Source: Halocaridina rubra (Eukaryota; Arthropoda; Malacostraca; Decapoda; Atyidae). Taken from it: DNA of 64,000 nucleotides. Both the position numbers and the translations under genes were made by a program. The notes under the pieces were generated by a model that searched no databases, was not told where the DNA came from, and saw only the letters and a list, made by a program, of their open reading frames with translations. Position 1 is the stretch's first letter; the number at the start of each line of letters is the position of its first letter. The stretch covers positions 73,501-137,500 of the forward strand of contig JAXCGZ010009466.1 in the NCBI GenBank assembly GCA_037179515.1. Reading direction: 5' to 3'. Below, piece by piece: positions 32,455-44,011 of the stretch.

Positions 32455-35400
32455 GTGAATTAATAAAATATTTGCCCTTATGGAAAGTTGATTTGGTATC
32501 ATATGTTAATATATATGTCGTGTATTATAGTGTTTTTTTCATGCCTGTTACTGTAAGTCTTCACAATCTTGTGATTATATTAATTTTTAATTTTTTTTTT
32601 TCCCTGAGGGTGGGGGTAGGATACTTCCTTCGTGTTTCCTGCATGTCGTAAAAGTGGACTAAATGGATTAGAGCGGGTCGACTAGCAATCCCCTCCTCTG
32701 TATTTTTTTCACTAGAGGCCAAGAAATGTGGGGGTATTCTGGCAGGAGAGATCCAGCCAGTACTCTAGTCATTGGGGGTCTGAATGTGCGTGGTTGAAGT
32801 GCAAGTGAAAGTAATCATGTAGTAGGTTGGCTCATGGCTTCAGCCGCCCATTGCGATACTACAGCTAAAGGTTTTTGAACTTAAATAGGTCTGTCCAGGA
32901 CAGTTCGATGTTAAGTCTTCCTTCAGTTACGGTTCTTTTTCTATGCCTACAGCTACACTGAATATTCTTGGATAATCATTACACATCTTTTATTATCCCT
33001 TCACATGTGACAAGTCATTACACTCTCCATCTCTGTTTCTCTTTGCTTTATGTATTCTTCGTGCCCAGGCCCGATGAGGGCTGTTTTATTTTATTATTTT
33101 TTGACCCGCCCTGGTGTCAAAAAAAAAAAAAAAAAAAAAAAAAGGTGTTAGGGAGTATGAATGTGGAGAGAAAGATGGATGTGCTTACACTGAGCAAAAC
33201 TAAGATAAAGGGAATGGTGAGGTGACATTTGGGAGTGTGGTAGGTAGTGTGTCTGGAGTTGAAAGAGGGAGGGGAAGAAAGGGAGTGGCTCTGTTGGGAA
33301 GTGAAGAGATGAATGTGTGGTGGAATGGAAAGCAGTATCATCTCAAATAATAGTGGCTAAAATGAGACTGGAATGCGAGGTTTAGCCTTTGTGAGGGCAA
33401 ATGGACCAGGCTGTGAAAGAAGTGAGGAAGAAAGAGAAGAGATAAGTTTGAAATTGAGTGAGTGTTTGGAAGACTTGGGAATGAATGTGAAATTGGTGTT
33501 GATGGGATTGTGGATGCTATTGTAGGGAATGAGCCAGTGGATAGTGTAGTTGTGAAGTATGGAGTACCTGATAGGAATGAGAGTAGAGATTAAATGATAG
33601 AAATGTGTATTGAGAGAGAGATGTTGATTGCCAGTACTGTATATTAATTTAAGAATGTGCCCAAGTATACTTGTACGTGGATCAGAGCAGATAATGGAAG
33701 AGTAGTGAATAGAACATTAATGGATTATATTGTGGTGGACAGGAGGGTGATTGAAAGAGTATTGGAGGTGAATGTAATGAGAGGAGCTAGTGTTGGAATA
33801 TCTGATCATTATTTAGTGGAAAGTAGAGCGAGAGTGGGAGAAAAGCGGAGAAAGAGAAGTGAGAGAGAAAGAGAGATGCTAAAAGTTAGTGAACTGAATA
33901 AGAAAGAGAAAGACTGAGTATAAGACTAGTCTGAGGAATGTGTGGAATGTAGTGAAAGAGAAAGTGGAGGAGGGTATGGAAGAAGAATGGAGTTGTTTCA
34001 AGGAGGAAGTTATAAAGTATGCAGAGTCAGTGTGTGGAAGGATACCAATAGGCGGAAGTAAAAGGGAAGGTAGTGAATGGTGGAATGAGGAGGTGAGTGC
34101 AGTAGTTGCTGTAAATAAGCAGGCTTTTGAGTTATGGTTGCAGATGGGTACTGTAGAGGCATATGAAAGGTATAGTGCAAATAGGAGGTTAGCAGAGCGT
34201 GTGGTGAGGGAGGCAAAGAGAGAAGTGGATGTAAGGTGGAGTAGGAGCTTGCCTGAGAATTTTGAGAGGAATAAAAATATGTTTTGTAAAGAACTGAAAA
34301 GAGCACAGAAAGGTGAATCTGGTAGGGAGGAGAGGGTGAAAGAAGCAGATGGGCAATATCTGGTAGACCAAATAAGCGTGAGAAAGAGATGGGCTGAGTT
34401 TTTCAAGGAAGTTCTAAATGAAGAAGATGATAGAGAGGCAGAGATTGTGTCTGTGGGAAATGAATGGAGAATACTAATGATGGATGATGAAAACGATAGA
34501 CAAATAATAAAAGGGGAGGTACATATGGCATTGAGAGCAATGAAAGCTGGTAAAGCATCAAGGATAGATGGGTGTCATGTAGAATGCTTGTCAAGAGGTG
34601 GGGAGGATTTAGTAATATGGATGGTTAGTTAGTCGAATGTATGTTTCAGGAAAGGTAGGGTCCCATTTGATTGGAGGAGTGCATGTGTAGTTCCACTTTA
34701 AAATGGGAAAGGAGATGAATGTCGTATAATATGCATCTATTGCCATGTTGTATAGATATAAGTACCACGTGGTGTTGATCCCATGCTTCCTATATCTTAT
34801 ATTTGATCTAAAACCAATAGGAAATGGGTTTTGCCTTGAGATGTAAATGGACACCATGTTAACTAATACTACAATGTAGTACTAGGTCTAGATCTTTGCA
34901 TGGGAACCAGCATTGTCCTCGTCACACCCACATCATATGATTTGGGGCGTTTACCTGATTGAAGGGCAAGCAACATTCTAATTTAATTGGTCTAGGCAAA
35001 TACAAAAGGACCTAACCTCAGCCTCCTTTTTGTATCTCGCAGCTTGGTCAAGTTGTGGGAGGTATAAGCAAAGCATTAGTTCTAGTTCAGTCAGAGATAG
35101 AGTAATTCTAAGTCTAGGCTACAAAAAGGCTAGGTCAAGAGCCCAGTCATCTTAAGGCCGTCATTAGTCAGTCATCATGGCTGCTTAAGACCTATTCTGT
35201 ATGAAATGTAGTGACAGATAGAAGAATACCCATATCCTTGGACGCTGTAGCTGTTTTCTAAGAATACTTGAATAATAAATTTGAGAACCATTGTCCCAAG
35301 AACTATTGTCTTGTTTAACACAATCTCCAGTGGGTATAAGTATGAATGCAGTAGTTTTAGAGGAATAAGTTTGTTGAGTGTAATTGGTAAGGTATATGGA

Positions 35401-38400
35401 AAAGTGTTAATTGAGAGAATTTGGAATGGTACTGAGAGATTGATTGGGGAAGAAAAGTGTGGGTCCAGGAGAGGAAGAGGATGTATAGATCTGGTGTTTG
35501 TGGTAAGACAGGTGTGTGAGAAATTCTTGGAGAGAGGTTTGGACACTTTTTGGGCCTTTATGGATTTAAAGAAAACACATGACAGGGTTGATAAAGAGAG
35601 GTTGTAGAGTGTGTTGCGACTGTATGGAATAAGTGGAAGTTTAGTGAATGCGGTGAAGAGTTTTTACATGAAAAGTACTGCATGTGTGAAAGTCGGGAAT
35701 GGTATGAGTGATTGGTTTGAGGTGAATGTAGGGCTACATTAAGGTTGTGTATTGTCGCTATGGTGATTGGTTTGAGGTGAATGTAGGGCTATGTCAAGGT
35801 TGTGTATTGTCGCTATGGTTGTTTAATGTGTTTGTGGATGGAGTGGTAAGGGAAGTAAATGAAAGAGTATTAGACAGAGCCTTGGAAGTAGTGGGAGAGT
35901 ATGGAAGGTTGTGGAAAATGAATAAATTTTTATTCGCGGATGGCACAGCACTGGTGGCTGATACTGAGAATGAACTGAATCATATGGTGACTTTAGTTTT
36001 TTAGGGTGTGTGAAAGAAGGAAGTAGTGAGTGAATATTGGTAAAAGTAAGTCATCAAACGTATGAGGAGTGTTAATGTTGTTGGTTTGAATGTAGGATTG
36101 AATGGGGAGTCACTTGAAAAAGTTGAAAGTTTCGAATATCTGGAGTTACACGTATCAAGAAATGGATGAGTGGATGTGGAGGTAAGTTAAAGAGTGTATG
36201 AAGTGAGTAGAATGTCTAGGTGGGTTGAAAAGTGTGATGAGAAAAAGGTATTTAGGAATGAATGTAAGAAGTATATACAAAAGTGTAATTGTGCTAACAG
36301 CATTGTGTGGAGCAGAGACTTGGAATACAAGAGAGGATGAAAAGAACAAGTTGAATGTGATTACCTAATTTTTTTTTTACCTAATTGTGTTTACGGGAAA
36401 GAGCCCAAAGCTCGTATCTTCCCGTCTCCTGATCGCTTCCATTTTATACTTAGTGATACTTATCATACCTGTCCTTAAAACTATGGATTGAGATAGCATT
36501 AACTACCTCCTCGCTTAGCCAATTCCAATTATCAACTACTCTTACACTGAAAAAGTATTTCCTTACATCCTGCAAAAAAGTTTTCTTACGAAGCTTCAAA
36601 CTATGACCTCTAGTTCTAGAGCCAGCCATATCAAAATATCGATCCCTATCCACTCTATCATAACCATGAAGGAATTTAAAGACTGTCACCATATCCCCCC
36701 TCACTCTTCTAGCTTCGAGTGATGGTTAGTCTAATTCCCTCAGCCTCTCATCATAACTGAGATTTCGTATTTCTGGCACCAGTTTCGTGGCATGTCTTTG
36801 AACTTTTTCAAGCTTAGCTATGTGCTTTTTCAAGTGCGGATTCCAAAAGGGGGCTGCATCTTCGAGTTTTGGCCTCACATAGGTTACATAAATATTTCTG
36901 AACATTTCCTTGTCCATGTGCCTGAAGGCTACCCTTACATTTGATAAGAATGCATATGCTGCCCTTACTATGCCATTTATATGTATTTCTGGAGACAAAT
37001 CTGCCAGTATGTTTACTCCTAGATCTCTCTCATTTTCTGTCTCTTGAAGTTGTACTCCAGCCACCGAGTAGTCAAGCTTGGGCCTTCTTGCACTTGTACC
37101 CATTCTCATTACCTTACATTTTGAAGTATTGAATTTCATTAGCCACTTTTCTGACCACTCATGCAGATTATTTAGATCCTCCTGAAGTTCTCTACCATTG
37201 TTCTCGTTTTTTACTTTCTTCACAATCTTTGCATCATCTGCAAACATATTCATGAATGAATTTACAGACTCTGGTAGGTCATTTACATATACAAGGAACA
37301 AAAGTGGCCCTAAAACTGAACCCTGTGGAACTCCACTACTAACTCTTCTCCATTCAGACACTGAGTGTCTTACTCTAACCCTCTGTTCCCTTCCTTCTAA
37401 GTAAGTTTTTATCCATTCCAAAACATTTCCACCTATTCTAGCCATTGATTGTGTTGGAGAGGAGGTGTTTGAGAAGTATGATTGGTGAATCTAGAATAGA
37501 TAAGAGTAAGAAATGAGGGGATCAGGCAGAGAACGGGTGTTGACAGAAAGCTGTCAGATTAGTTAGATCAGGGAGTATTTAGTTTGTTTGGACACATGGA
37601 AATAGCGAAGAGAGTGTTGAGTTCAAAAGTGGTTGGAGTTAGGCCAAAAGAAAGACCTAGAATGAAATGGATGGATAGATTGAAAAGGGCGCTCAATGCA
37701 TGTGGAATGTTAGTGGAGCAGGGAAGAAAGCGGGCAAAAGATAGGAATAAATGGAGGAAGATTGTGTTTAGGTGACACAGGCCAAAGGGATTTCTTGCAC
37801 CTGTTAGCTCAGTAAGCTCTGATGGATGAGTGTGAGGGCAGTTGCCATGTTATGAAGCGGTGGGGGTAAACCAGCTGCGGCTGTCAGGCCTCACTATAGA
37901 GTATCCTTGCCTGCCTACCTTGTGGGTGAGCCATGCAGGGTGGCAACCCTTTATCCCCAAGGAGCTAAGAGGATTAGTTGAGGTATGTGTGGATTGTTGT
38001 GAATGTGTTTCTTGACTTGGCCACCCTAGAGGAAATGAGGCTATGTTATGTGTATATGCAATTTTTTTTGCTCACATTCTCCTATCAGAGTCAGCAGGAA
38101 TGCCAGATCCCAAGAATGAAAAAATTCATGATAACAATATACAACGCTTCTTTCCATCTCTCTATAATCATACTTGTAAAGCAGTTTTTTGTAATTTTCC
38201 TTTTTTGGTTACTTTATATTTTATCTTAATTTTTCAGCTCCGGAAGCTGTATCCAACTGCCGAGTTTCCACCAAAAAGATTGAGAAACACCACATCAAAA
38301 TTATTGGAAACCCGACGTGCAGGACTGGAGCTCTGGTTGCATTCTATTCTTCTTCAGCCTGCACCTCCAGCTCTTTTAACCTTCCTCCAAGTTGTGAATT

Positions 38401-38953
38401 ACCAACCACCAAGTCAAGAGTAAGGGCAATAGAGCATTTACACTTTTTTACTACGTCTGTTTTAATTTAAGAATGAATAAAATAAATGCAGTTTAAGTGA
38501 AAATCTCTTTCAGTGTTGCAAAAATGTGGTTAAAATATTAAAACCTTGTATTCTAGTTACTTAGAAATGACATGTATTTATCTGCTCTAATTGCACTCTA
38601 GTCATAATTATTTGGTTCCCATTGTTCATAAAAGCAGTATGTGATGGCAGTTTTTTAGTAGTCCCACTTGTTAGTACAATGATAATATGAAATCAGATTT
38701 TAAATTTTTTCTTCATTTTTGAAGTGCTCAATTGTTACTGTTGATGTGTTATTATATTAGTTGGTTTCTGTTCGTATATTACAGGTGTGAAGGTAGTGGC
38801 TCTGAGGAAAGTCCGTCCCACCAACCCTTGCTGATATTTCCTCGTGATCCCTACCTGAATTCTCGAAATGTCTGCACTCCAACGATTCCCAACATGCTTA
38901 TAAAGGGAGTCATAACAGCACTCTATGATCATAGCTTCCAAATACCTGCTTAG
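32308..38953 (+). CDS. SNX24/SNX22-type sorting nexin (PX domain), three coding exons
   Basis: Coding exons 32308-32454, 38238-38419 and 38785-38953 join in frame to 165 residues, close to the roughly 170 of vertebrate SNX24. The PX domain fills most of the protein: MIRAYIPRYR start, the phosphoinositide-binding RYS (39-41) in HRIEKRYSAFHSLYK, the PPK-type loop (60-62), and the helix LETRRAGLELWLHSILLQ. The C-terminal tail SHQPLLIFPRDPYL is a strong SNX22/24 signature. Family knowledge: PX proteins bind PtdIns3P on early endosomes; SNX24 is small and lacks a BAR domain. Intron 1 (5.8 kb) is filled by an RTE LINE with nested insertions. The transporter gene starts 125 bp after the stop. SNX22 and SNX24 cannot be told apart here. 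Confidence 0.88.
32820..33143 (+). mobile_element. S3 SINE-like element
   Basis: Plus-strand copy ending in a 25-bp poly(A). It interrupts the RTE-1 endonuclease. Matches the minus-strand copy at 7081-7418 closely along its whole length. Confidence 0.78.
34722..35341. mobile_element. 620-bp unidentified insertion in RTE-1
   Basis: Interrupts the RTE-1 reverse transcriptase between GDEC and SFRGISL. Flanked on each side by ATGAATG (34715-34721 and 35342-35348), a likely target duplication. No reading frame of note; an AATAAA lies near the right end. It could be a solo LTR or a non-autonomous element. Ends TCGTATAAT... and ...TATAAGT are not mutually inverted. Confidence 0.6.
35707..35817 (+). 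repeat. 55-bp tandem duplication in RTE-1
   Basis: GTGATTGGTTTGAGGTGAAT and following bases to GTCGCTATG occur twice, offset 55 bp, with three differences (CATTAA versus TGTCAA). The duplication breaks the RT frame. Confidence 0.85.
36360..37451 (-). mobile_element. CR1-like LINE copy F, 5'-truncated, nested in RTE-1
   Basis: Minus strand. The 3' tail is at 36360-36420, the C-terminal domain at 36450-36720, and a 239-residue open frame at 36726-37445 covers the RT palm ([29 protein letters not shown]) to the thumb. Nearly undamaged apart from one stop near 36729, so relatively young. 5' truncation falls at a LQSMARIGG site. RTE-1 coding sequence LNV/LE is split by it. Confidence 0.9.
38238..38419 (+). 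CDS. sorting nexin second coding exon
   Basis: Acceptor AATTTTTCAG, donor GTAAGG at 38420. It encodes LRKLYPTAEFPPKRLRN through QVVNYQPPSQ. Reading past the donor meets a stop at once, consistent with a real splice site. Confidence 0.88.
38785..38953 (+). CDS. sorting nexin last coding exon
   Basis: Acceptor TATATTACAG. It encodes ECEGSGSEESPSHQPLLIFP, a PNMLIKGVITALY segment and the terminus FQIPA, stop at 38951-38953. No AATAAA or ATTAAA lies between the stop and the next gene's ATG. Confidence 0.87.
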
Positions 38954-38979
38954 AAGTATTTTATTTTATTGTGTAATAT

Positions 38980-39011
38980 TGCCTTGCAATATTATATAAT
39001 ATTGCAAGGCA
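38980..39011. promoter_or_regulatory. perfect 32-bp palindrome between two genes
   Basis: TGCCTTGCAATATTAT and its exact complement meet with no loop, midway between the nexin stop and the transporter start. It could form a hairpin in RNA or a dyad binding site; function unknown. Confidence 0.6.
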
Positions 39012-39078
39012 GAGCATCTTTGTTGCTCAATTATTGATATTTGATTTGTTTTGGAGATCTTGCAACATCTCATTCATT

Positions 39079-40377
39079 ATGGGTTCCCGTATGGAACTCA
39101 GTACTTTGGGTATGTGGCAGGGGGCAGTATTTATGGTGTTATGGATTGCCTATGGATCAACATATCTTTTAAGGAAACCATTGGGTGTCATTAAGGATGA
39201 TCTGGAAATAGGTTTGAAAGTCAATGCTGCGAGTTTAGGTTGGGTAGACACAGCATTACTACTTCCCTATGCTGTTGTCTCTCTTACATTGGGCTCTTTA
39301 GGTGATCTGTTAGGTCCTCGTATCACATTAGCTGGAGGGCTCATCCTTGCAGCTGCAGCTACAGTGCCCATGGCTGTTTGTCAATCTCTTGTTCCCATGT
39401 TGATATTGTTGGTAATTAATGGTGCTGGACAGTCTTTGTGTTGGCCAGCTGCCTGTTCTCTTTTGTCACGTTGGTTTCCTGATGATTCCCGCAACTCTGT
39501 GTTTGGAATGTTTGGTACATGTTGCTTTGTTGGTGGTTTGGCAGGCACTGGTCTTGCTGTGTTCCTGCAAGCCTCGTATGGTTGGAGAGGTGTATTTTTA
39601 CCCCCAGCAGCCATTGTAGCTGCTATGGGTGTATTGGTGTTTTTTGTTGGTTTTAACCCTGATGACCGTGGATTGGTTGTACCTGGAAGAGCTGTTGATC
39701 AGCAGGACCAGACTAGCAGTAAAACCAAAGTTAAAACTTCATTTGTCTCAATATGGCAAATACCCCTTGTACCAGAAATATCCATTGCAATGTTCTGTGT
39801 GAAAGCTGTACGTTTTGCACTTATGTTTTGGTTGCCTTTGTATTATCTCCGACATTTAGGATACTCCAAAGTTAATGCTGGTTTAGCCTCAACGGCCTTT
39901 GAGATAGGTGGAGTTATAGGGAGTGCATTTGTGGGTGTGGTTGTTGATCGCTGGATGGGTGGTAAAGCTATTTTAGCAAGCTCAATTGGTATTGCTGGCT
40001 CTGCAGTCATGTTAATTATTTTTATGCTTACATCATCTTGGGGTCCCGTATTCCATACTGTGTTTCTAGTTCTTGCAGGTGCATTGAATTGTGGCCCTGA
40101 TGTGTTGCTGGCTGGCTCAGTTGCTTCTAACATAGGTGAACGTGAAGGTAGAGCAGCTTCAGCAGTTACTGGTTTTGTTAATGGAATGGGATCTTTAGGA
40201 ACAGTTTTAGAAGGACCGTTGGTTGCATTTACCGCTTCTTGGTATGGCTGGTCTTCTCTAGTTCCTGTCATGATTATGTTTTCATGTTTGGGTGCTTTTG
40301 CAACCGTGAAGGCCAATATGAAGCACACGAAAATTATGGGCAGGGTGAAGCTTCCAGTGACAGTGGAAACTGCATAA
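39079..40377 (+). CDS. SLC37-like major facilitator transporter, intronless
   Basis: 432 residues from ATG 39079 (an in-frame ATG at 39034 would add 15 residues; the later one is preferred because MGSRMELSTLGMW precedes the first membrane segment directly). About 11-12 hydrophobic segments. MFS signatures: YLLRKPLGVIKDDL after helix 1, GSLGDLLGPR between helices 2 and 3, LLSRWFPDDSR between 4 and 5, and GVVVDRWMGGKA between 8 and 9. These match organophosphate:phosphate antiporters; SLC37 members exchange sugar phosphate for phosphate across the ER or other membranes. The exact substrate is not predictable. It follows the sorting nexin by 125 bp with no poly(A) signal between, so co-transcription or an upstream non-coding exon is possible. 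A retrogene origin would explain the lack of introns. Confidence 0.85.
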   Translation: MGSRMELSTLGMWQGAVFMVLWIAYGSTYLLRKPLGVIKDDLEIGLKVNAASLGWVDTALLLPYAVVSLTLGSLGDLLGPRITLAGGLILAAAATVPMAVCQSLVPMLILLVINGAGQSLCWPAACSLLSRWFPDDSRNSVFGMFGTCCFVGGLAGTGLAVFLQASYGWRGVFLPPAAIVAAMGVLVFFVGFNPDDRGLVVPGRAVDQQDQTSSKTKVKTSFVSIWQIPLVPEISIAMFCVKAVRFALMFWLPLYYLRHLGYSKVNAGLASTAFEIGGVIGSAFVGVVVDRWMGGKAILASSIGIAGSAVMLIIFMLTSSWGPVFHTVFLVLAGALNCGPDVLLAGSVASNIGEREGRAASAVTGFVNGMGSLGTVLEGPLVAFTASWYGWSSLVPVMIMFSCLGAFATVKANMKHTKIMGRVKLPVTVETA

Positions 40378-40968
40378 CTTTTAAAGAGCTTCACTAATGC
40401 ACAAAAAATGTATACCGAAGTATCTCTCATATATTATCCTGGAAATTAATTTTGTTTATTGTCGTGATGCATCTGTTTAAGTGCGATTATGTACTCTAGT
40501 CAGCAGTTTTCGTTGTGATTTGCTTTAGGGAATTCATTAGGAGTCCATCTTATTTCTTGAATAGTCTTCATTTATGTCTATCATTCGGGTGTTGAATTGT
40601 TTTGGTATCATTATATTCAGAAAATTTAAGTTTTAATCAGTTTAAAGTCAATTAACGAGGGAACAATATAAAGTAAGTTTGATGAGGATTAATATACATT
40701 TCATCTTTACTATTTAAGAGATAGGGATTGTGATTTATATGTTAAAAGATAATGATGTTTTGAATCAAATGACAAGGGGCGTAAATGATTTGAGTCTTCT
40801 GATTATATTTGGAATATCTTGGCTGTCCTGTTGTGCTTGTACCCTGTTGGATTGTTTTTAAGTAAAAAACTTTAAATACATCGATAGAGAAATTGAAAAA
40901 TACGTTTTCATAAATGAATATGGTTGTCTTAGTATGTCTTTACAGTTTACTAACTCAAGGCTTACTGT

Positions 40969-40974
40969 AAATAA
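40969..40974 (+). terminator. poly(A) signal of the transporter gene
   Basis: AATAAA about 590 bp after the stop codon. It is the best placed canonical hexamer; earlier AT-rich sequence lacks one on this strand. Confidence 0.5.
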
Positions 40975-40999
40975 AGATATATGAGACTTTGTAATTTTA

Positions 41000-42780
41000 C
41001 AGTCAGGTATACTGCTGTAGAGATACAATTCAGTATCCTTTTATATATATAATGTATCATTGGATTTATTTACAATACATGCATTTTTTATTTTATTTTG
41101 TTGCACCTCTACCGTTCATATTTATTGCTTATAAATTTTTCATAGCCGAAATTGGTAAAATCATGGTCACAGATGATATATGTAAATTGCCATAAGATTT
41201 TTTCCTTTTAGTTTCCCTTTAATAGAATTTCTGACAAGTGTTCCTTGGGCCTGACCTTGATATATGTGTGCACAAATGTTAGAATTTACTTGTTGATACA
41301 GACTCTTGAGGGTGGACCTTGTGATGTGGGTAATTAAAAATTCATCCATATTTAAAATTCCTTGTTTTATCCTCCTTTTTATGCATCTATAAAAATTTTT
41401 ATGTACAGTTTTGTAAGTTTACATTTTTATATTACTGTACTGTATTGAGTTTCTTGACATTTTTCATGCAATTAAGTATCAAATCCTCTTACTTCATCAT
41501 GTTCATTATTTATAGGGGGACAGAAGCATGACAATAAGTGAATATTTTTATTGTATTTTTCTTTTAGTGGCCACCCAGCTGACTATAGTGTGAGAGGACA
41601 GTATACAATATATGGACAACCAAAATTGGAAAATGCCTATTAAGACATAGTTGATTTTCTGTTACATTTTAATGAAAATGTGTTTCATTCTTTCACTTTC
41701 AGTACAATAGTCGCAATTCCCCTGTAAGGGGGAATGGCTGGATCGAAGCAGAAGCATTCACCATAAGCCAAACATACCTCAATAACTGCTCTTAGCTTTT
41801 TGGGGAACTTTTGATACCTTTGTAATATTCTCTGACTCTATACCCATTTACTTCTTGAACTTTGCCATACAATAGCCTGGTGTTAAGGGAGAAGGAATTT
41901 CACTCATACCCAGAGTATTGTTGTAGGAAAACAAAAAGATATCCCTGGTGGCCGGAGAGAAGAGAATACATTCCTCATATTCCTGTGTGTCCTAGGAGAG
42001 GAAAGAGAGTATCGATGATAATGGAAGAACTTGAAATCCACACCAGTATGTCATGCATGTTATGTGAAATAACTTACGTGGATATTGGAGCTGGATGTTT
42101 GCATTACTTCCCCTTTTTGCTTGAATACAACTGTCAGAAGATATGGAGACTGAAAGAGTATGTTAAAGCCCTTCTTATTCACTTCTGTTGTTGCAGTTGT
42201 GGTCACCCAGCTGGGTTCAGAAGGATATGGCATCTTATTTGGAAAATGCATCTATAATGGTAGTGTGTATGCTTCTCATATTATCTGCCAGCATATTTGA
42301 TTGATAGAAAATAACTTATTACTCGCAAGATATAAATCTTCCCTAAAAAAATATACATTCAGATAAAAATAAAATTATATTAAAGCATCATGTGTCAAGT
42401 AACTTCTAATGAAAAATTAATTTGAACATTTGAATCCCTAAATCATTAGGATATGAAGCCCTAATCATACATTTTCACTTAGAGTGTAATAATAACTTTT
42501 TAAGAGTCCTCTGTAGAATGTTACCTTGTATTCATAGACTGCATATATTGTTGTTGATATATATTACTTGAGTATCATTAGTACTTGGAAGAATGTTTGT
42601 TTATCATTATTTCCCAGTGAAAAAAATTGTCAATATAAAATTTTCAATAGATGTTTTTATAAGAAATTTTTTTATTATTCCTTCTTTGTGAACAAAATGA
42701 TTGTCATTATACTTTTCTCACTTTGCATGTGTTCCTTTGCAGTATACCATAATAAAAATGGCAATTATATTAAGAAAATC
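41000..42780. other. no gene recognised
   Basis: AT-rich sequence. At 41710-41830 there is a stretch similar to the RTE 3' UTR (CCTCAATAACTGCTCTTAGC). A 131-residue open frame at 41862-42257 has no recognisable domain. Confidence 0.45.
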
Positions 42781-42784
42781 CGGT

Positions 42785-43288
42785 TCCACATATTATAACA
42801 GCTACCTTTATATTTGTGTGTATTTCAAATAAAATCGTATTTACAGCTATGTGTTTGGTATTTTTCTTTTATAATCAATATAATCCTTCAATGTAATCAA
42901 ATGTATAATCAAATAAATAAAATGAAGCCATTAACTTGATAAATATGAATACAGCAGTGCCGCTGGCTGTGTATTCGTGTATTTAGAATAAAATCGTATT
43001 TTCAGCTGTGTTTGCTTTTTATTAAATTAAATATAATGCTTCAATATATCCAAATATATATAAAAAAATAAATTAATAAAGCCATTAACTTGGTAAATTT
43101 AAATACAGCAGTGCTGCTTAATGTGTATTCCTCCACTGCTCTCACAAACTATTTTGGTGTGTGTTTTGAATTTACCGCACCAGCCAGGTAGGTCGAAAAA
43201 TTAATTTATTAATGATTTATTAATTTTTGGTCCTTGTCATAACGGCGAAGTGACGTAACTCAGAATGACGTTATGCAAGGCCCTACTG
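42785..43288. mobile_element. Tigger-like element end with minisatellite units
   Basis: Tandem imperfect units (AATAAAATCGTATTTACAGC, GCCATTAACTTGATAAATA) like those at 4020-4260. The right end near 43288 reads CGTTATGCAAGGCCCTACTG before TA, resembling a pogo/Tigger terminal repeat (CAGTAGGGCCTTGC inverted). Confidence 0.5.
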
Positions 43289-43298
43289 TATAAATTAT

Positions 43299-43315
43299 AT
43301 ATATATATATATACA

Positions 43316-43400
<85 letters not shown>
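43299..43400. repeat. (TA)n microsatellite
   Basis: About 100 bp of TA repeat with one CAG interruption. Confidence 0.95.
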
Positions 43401-43405
<5 letters not shown>

Positions 43406-43568
43406 ACACTATATTTTGGGTCCTAACTGGACCCCTTCTCAAGCACAAGCGTATACGCTCGTACTTGAAAAGGGCTCTAGGGAAGACCCGATATAGCATT
43501 ATTTTTTCAATGTTTTGTTTCACTGATTGGCTTCCTTACTATTTAGTGTAGTATGCTAGCAGTATGTG

Positions 43569-43760
<192 letters not shown>

Positions 43761-44011
43761 TATTTTATTGTTTTTTCATGTATTCTTCAATTTTATATAT
43801 TTGTTTTTGTCTAGTTTCCCTTACCCTTCCTTCCTTGTCCTCTAGGGATTCAAAGTTGGACCAGTTGGAGTAGCCAACAGTCATTTTACAGATGATGATG
43901 AAGAGATGTGTACATGTTTAAATTAATATTTTTTATCTGTATTTACCTATAAAAACTTTGAATATATTCCAGAAGTAGAATACATATACACAGACTGTCC
44001 TTATAATATAC

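Larger units (their letters stand above)
32590..37960 (+). mobile_element. RTE-like LINE (RTE-1), broken and multiply interrupted
   Basis: Plus strand in nexin intron 1. 5' UTR from about 32590; endonuclease start (GGLNVRG near 32780, RKMDVLTLSKTKIKG near 33165, DYIVVDRRVIERVLEV and ISDHYLV near 33730-33810); linker and RT N-terminus 33940-34625 (ALRAMKAGKA); RT (FRGISLLSVIGKVYGKVLIER, FMDLKKTHDRVDKE near 35565, FADGTALVAD near 35936 in place of the usual FADD); C-terminus 37452-37770 (FGHMEIAKRV). Many stops. Interrupted by an S3 SINE (32820-33143), a 620-bp unknown insertion (34722-35341) and a CR1 LINE (36360-37451). Confidence 0.8.

Noticed and set aside
33940..34632. 230-residue frame as a host protein
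   Set aside because: It belongs to the linker/RT N-terminus of the RTE-like LINE; flanking endonuclease and RT pieces are on the same strand.
39843..40430. 195-residue minus-strand open frame opposite the transporter
   Set aside because: It is the antisense shadow of a well supported MFS gene and shows no domain; codon structure follows the plus strand.
41862..42257. 131-residue open frame downstream of the transporter
   Set aside because: No recognisable domain, no splice context and a repeat-like fragment just upstream; not supportable as a gene.
43430..43500. Inverted repeat around AAGCGTATACGCT
   Set aside because: Short and imperfect beyond 12 bp; no evidence of function.
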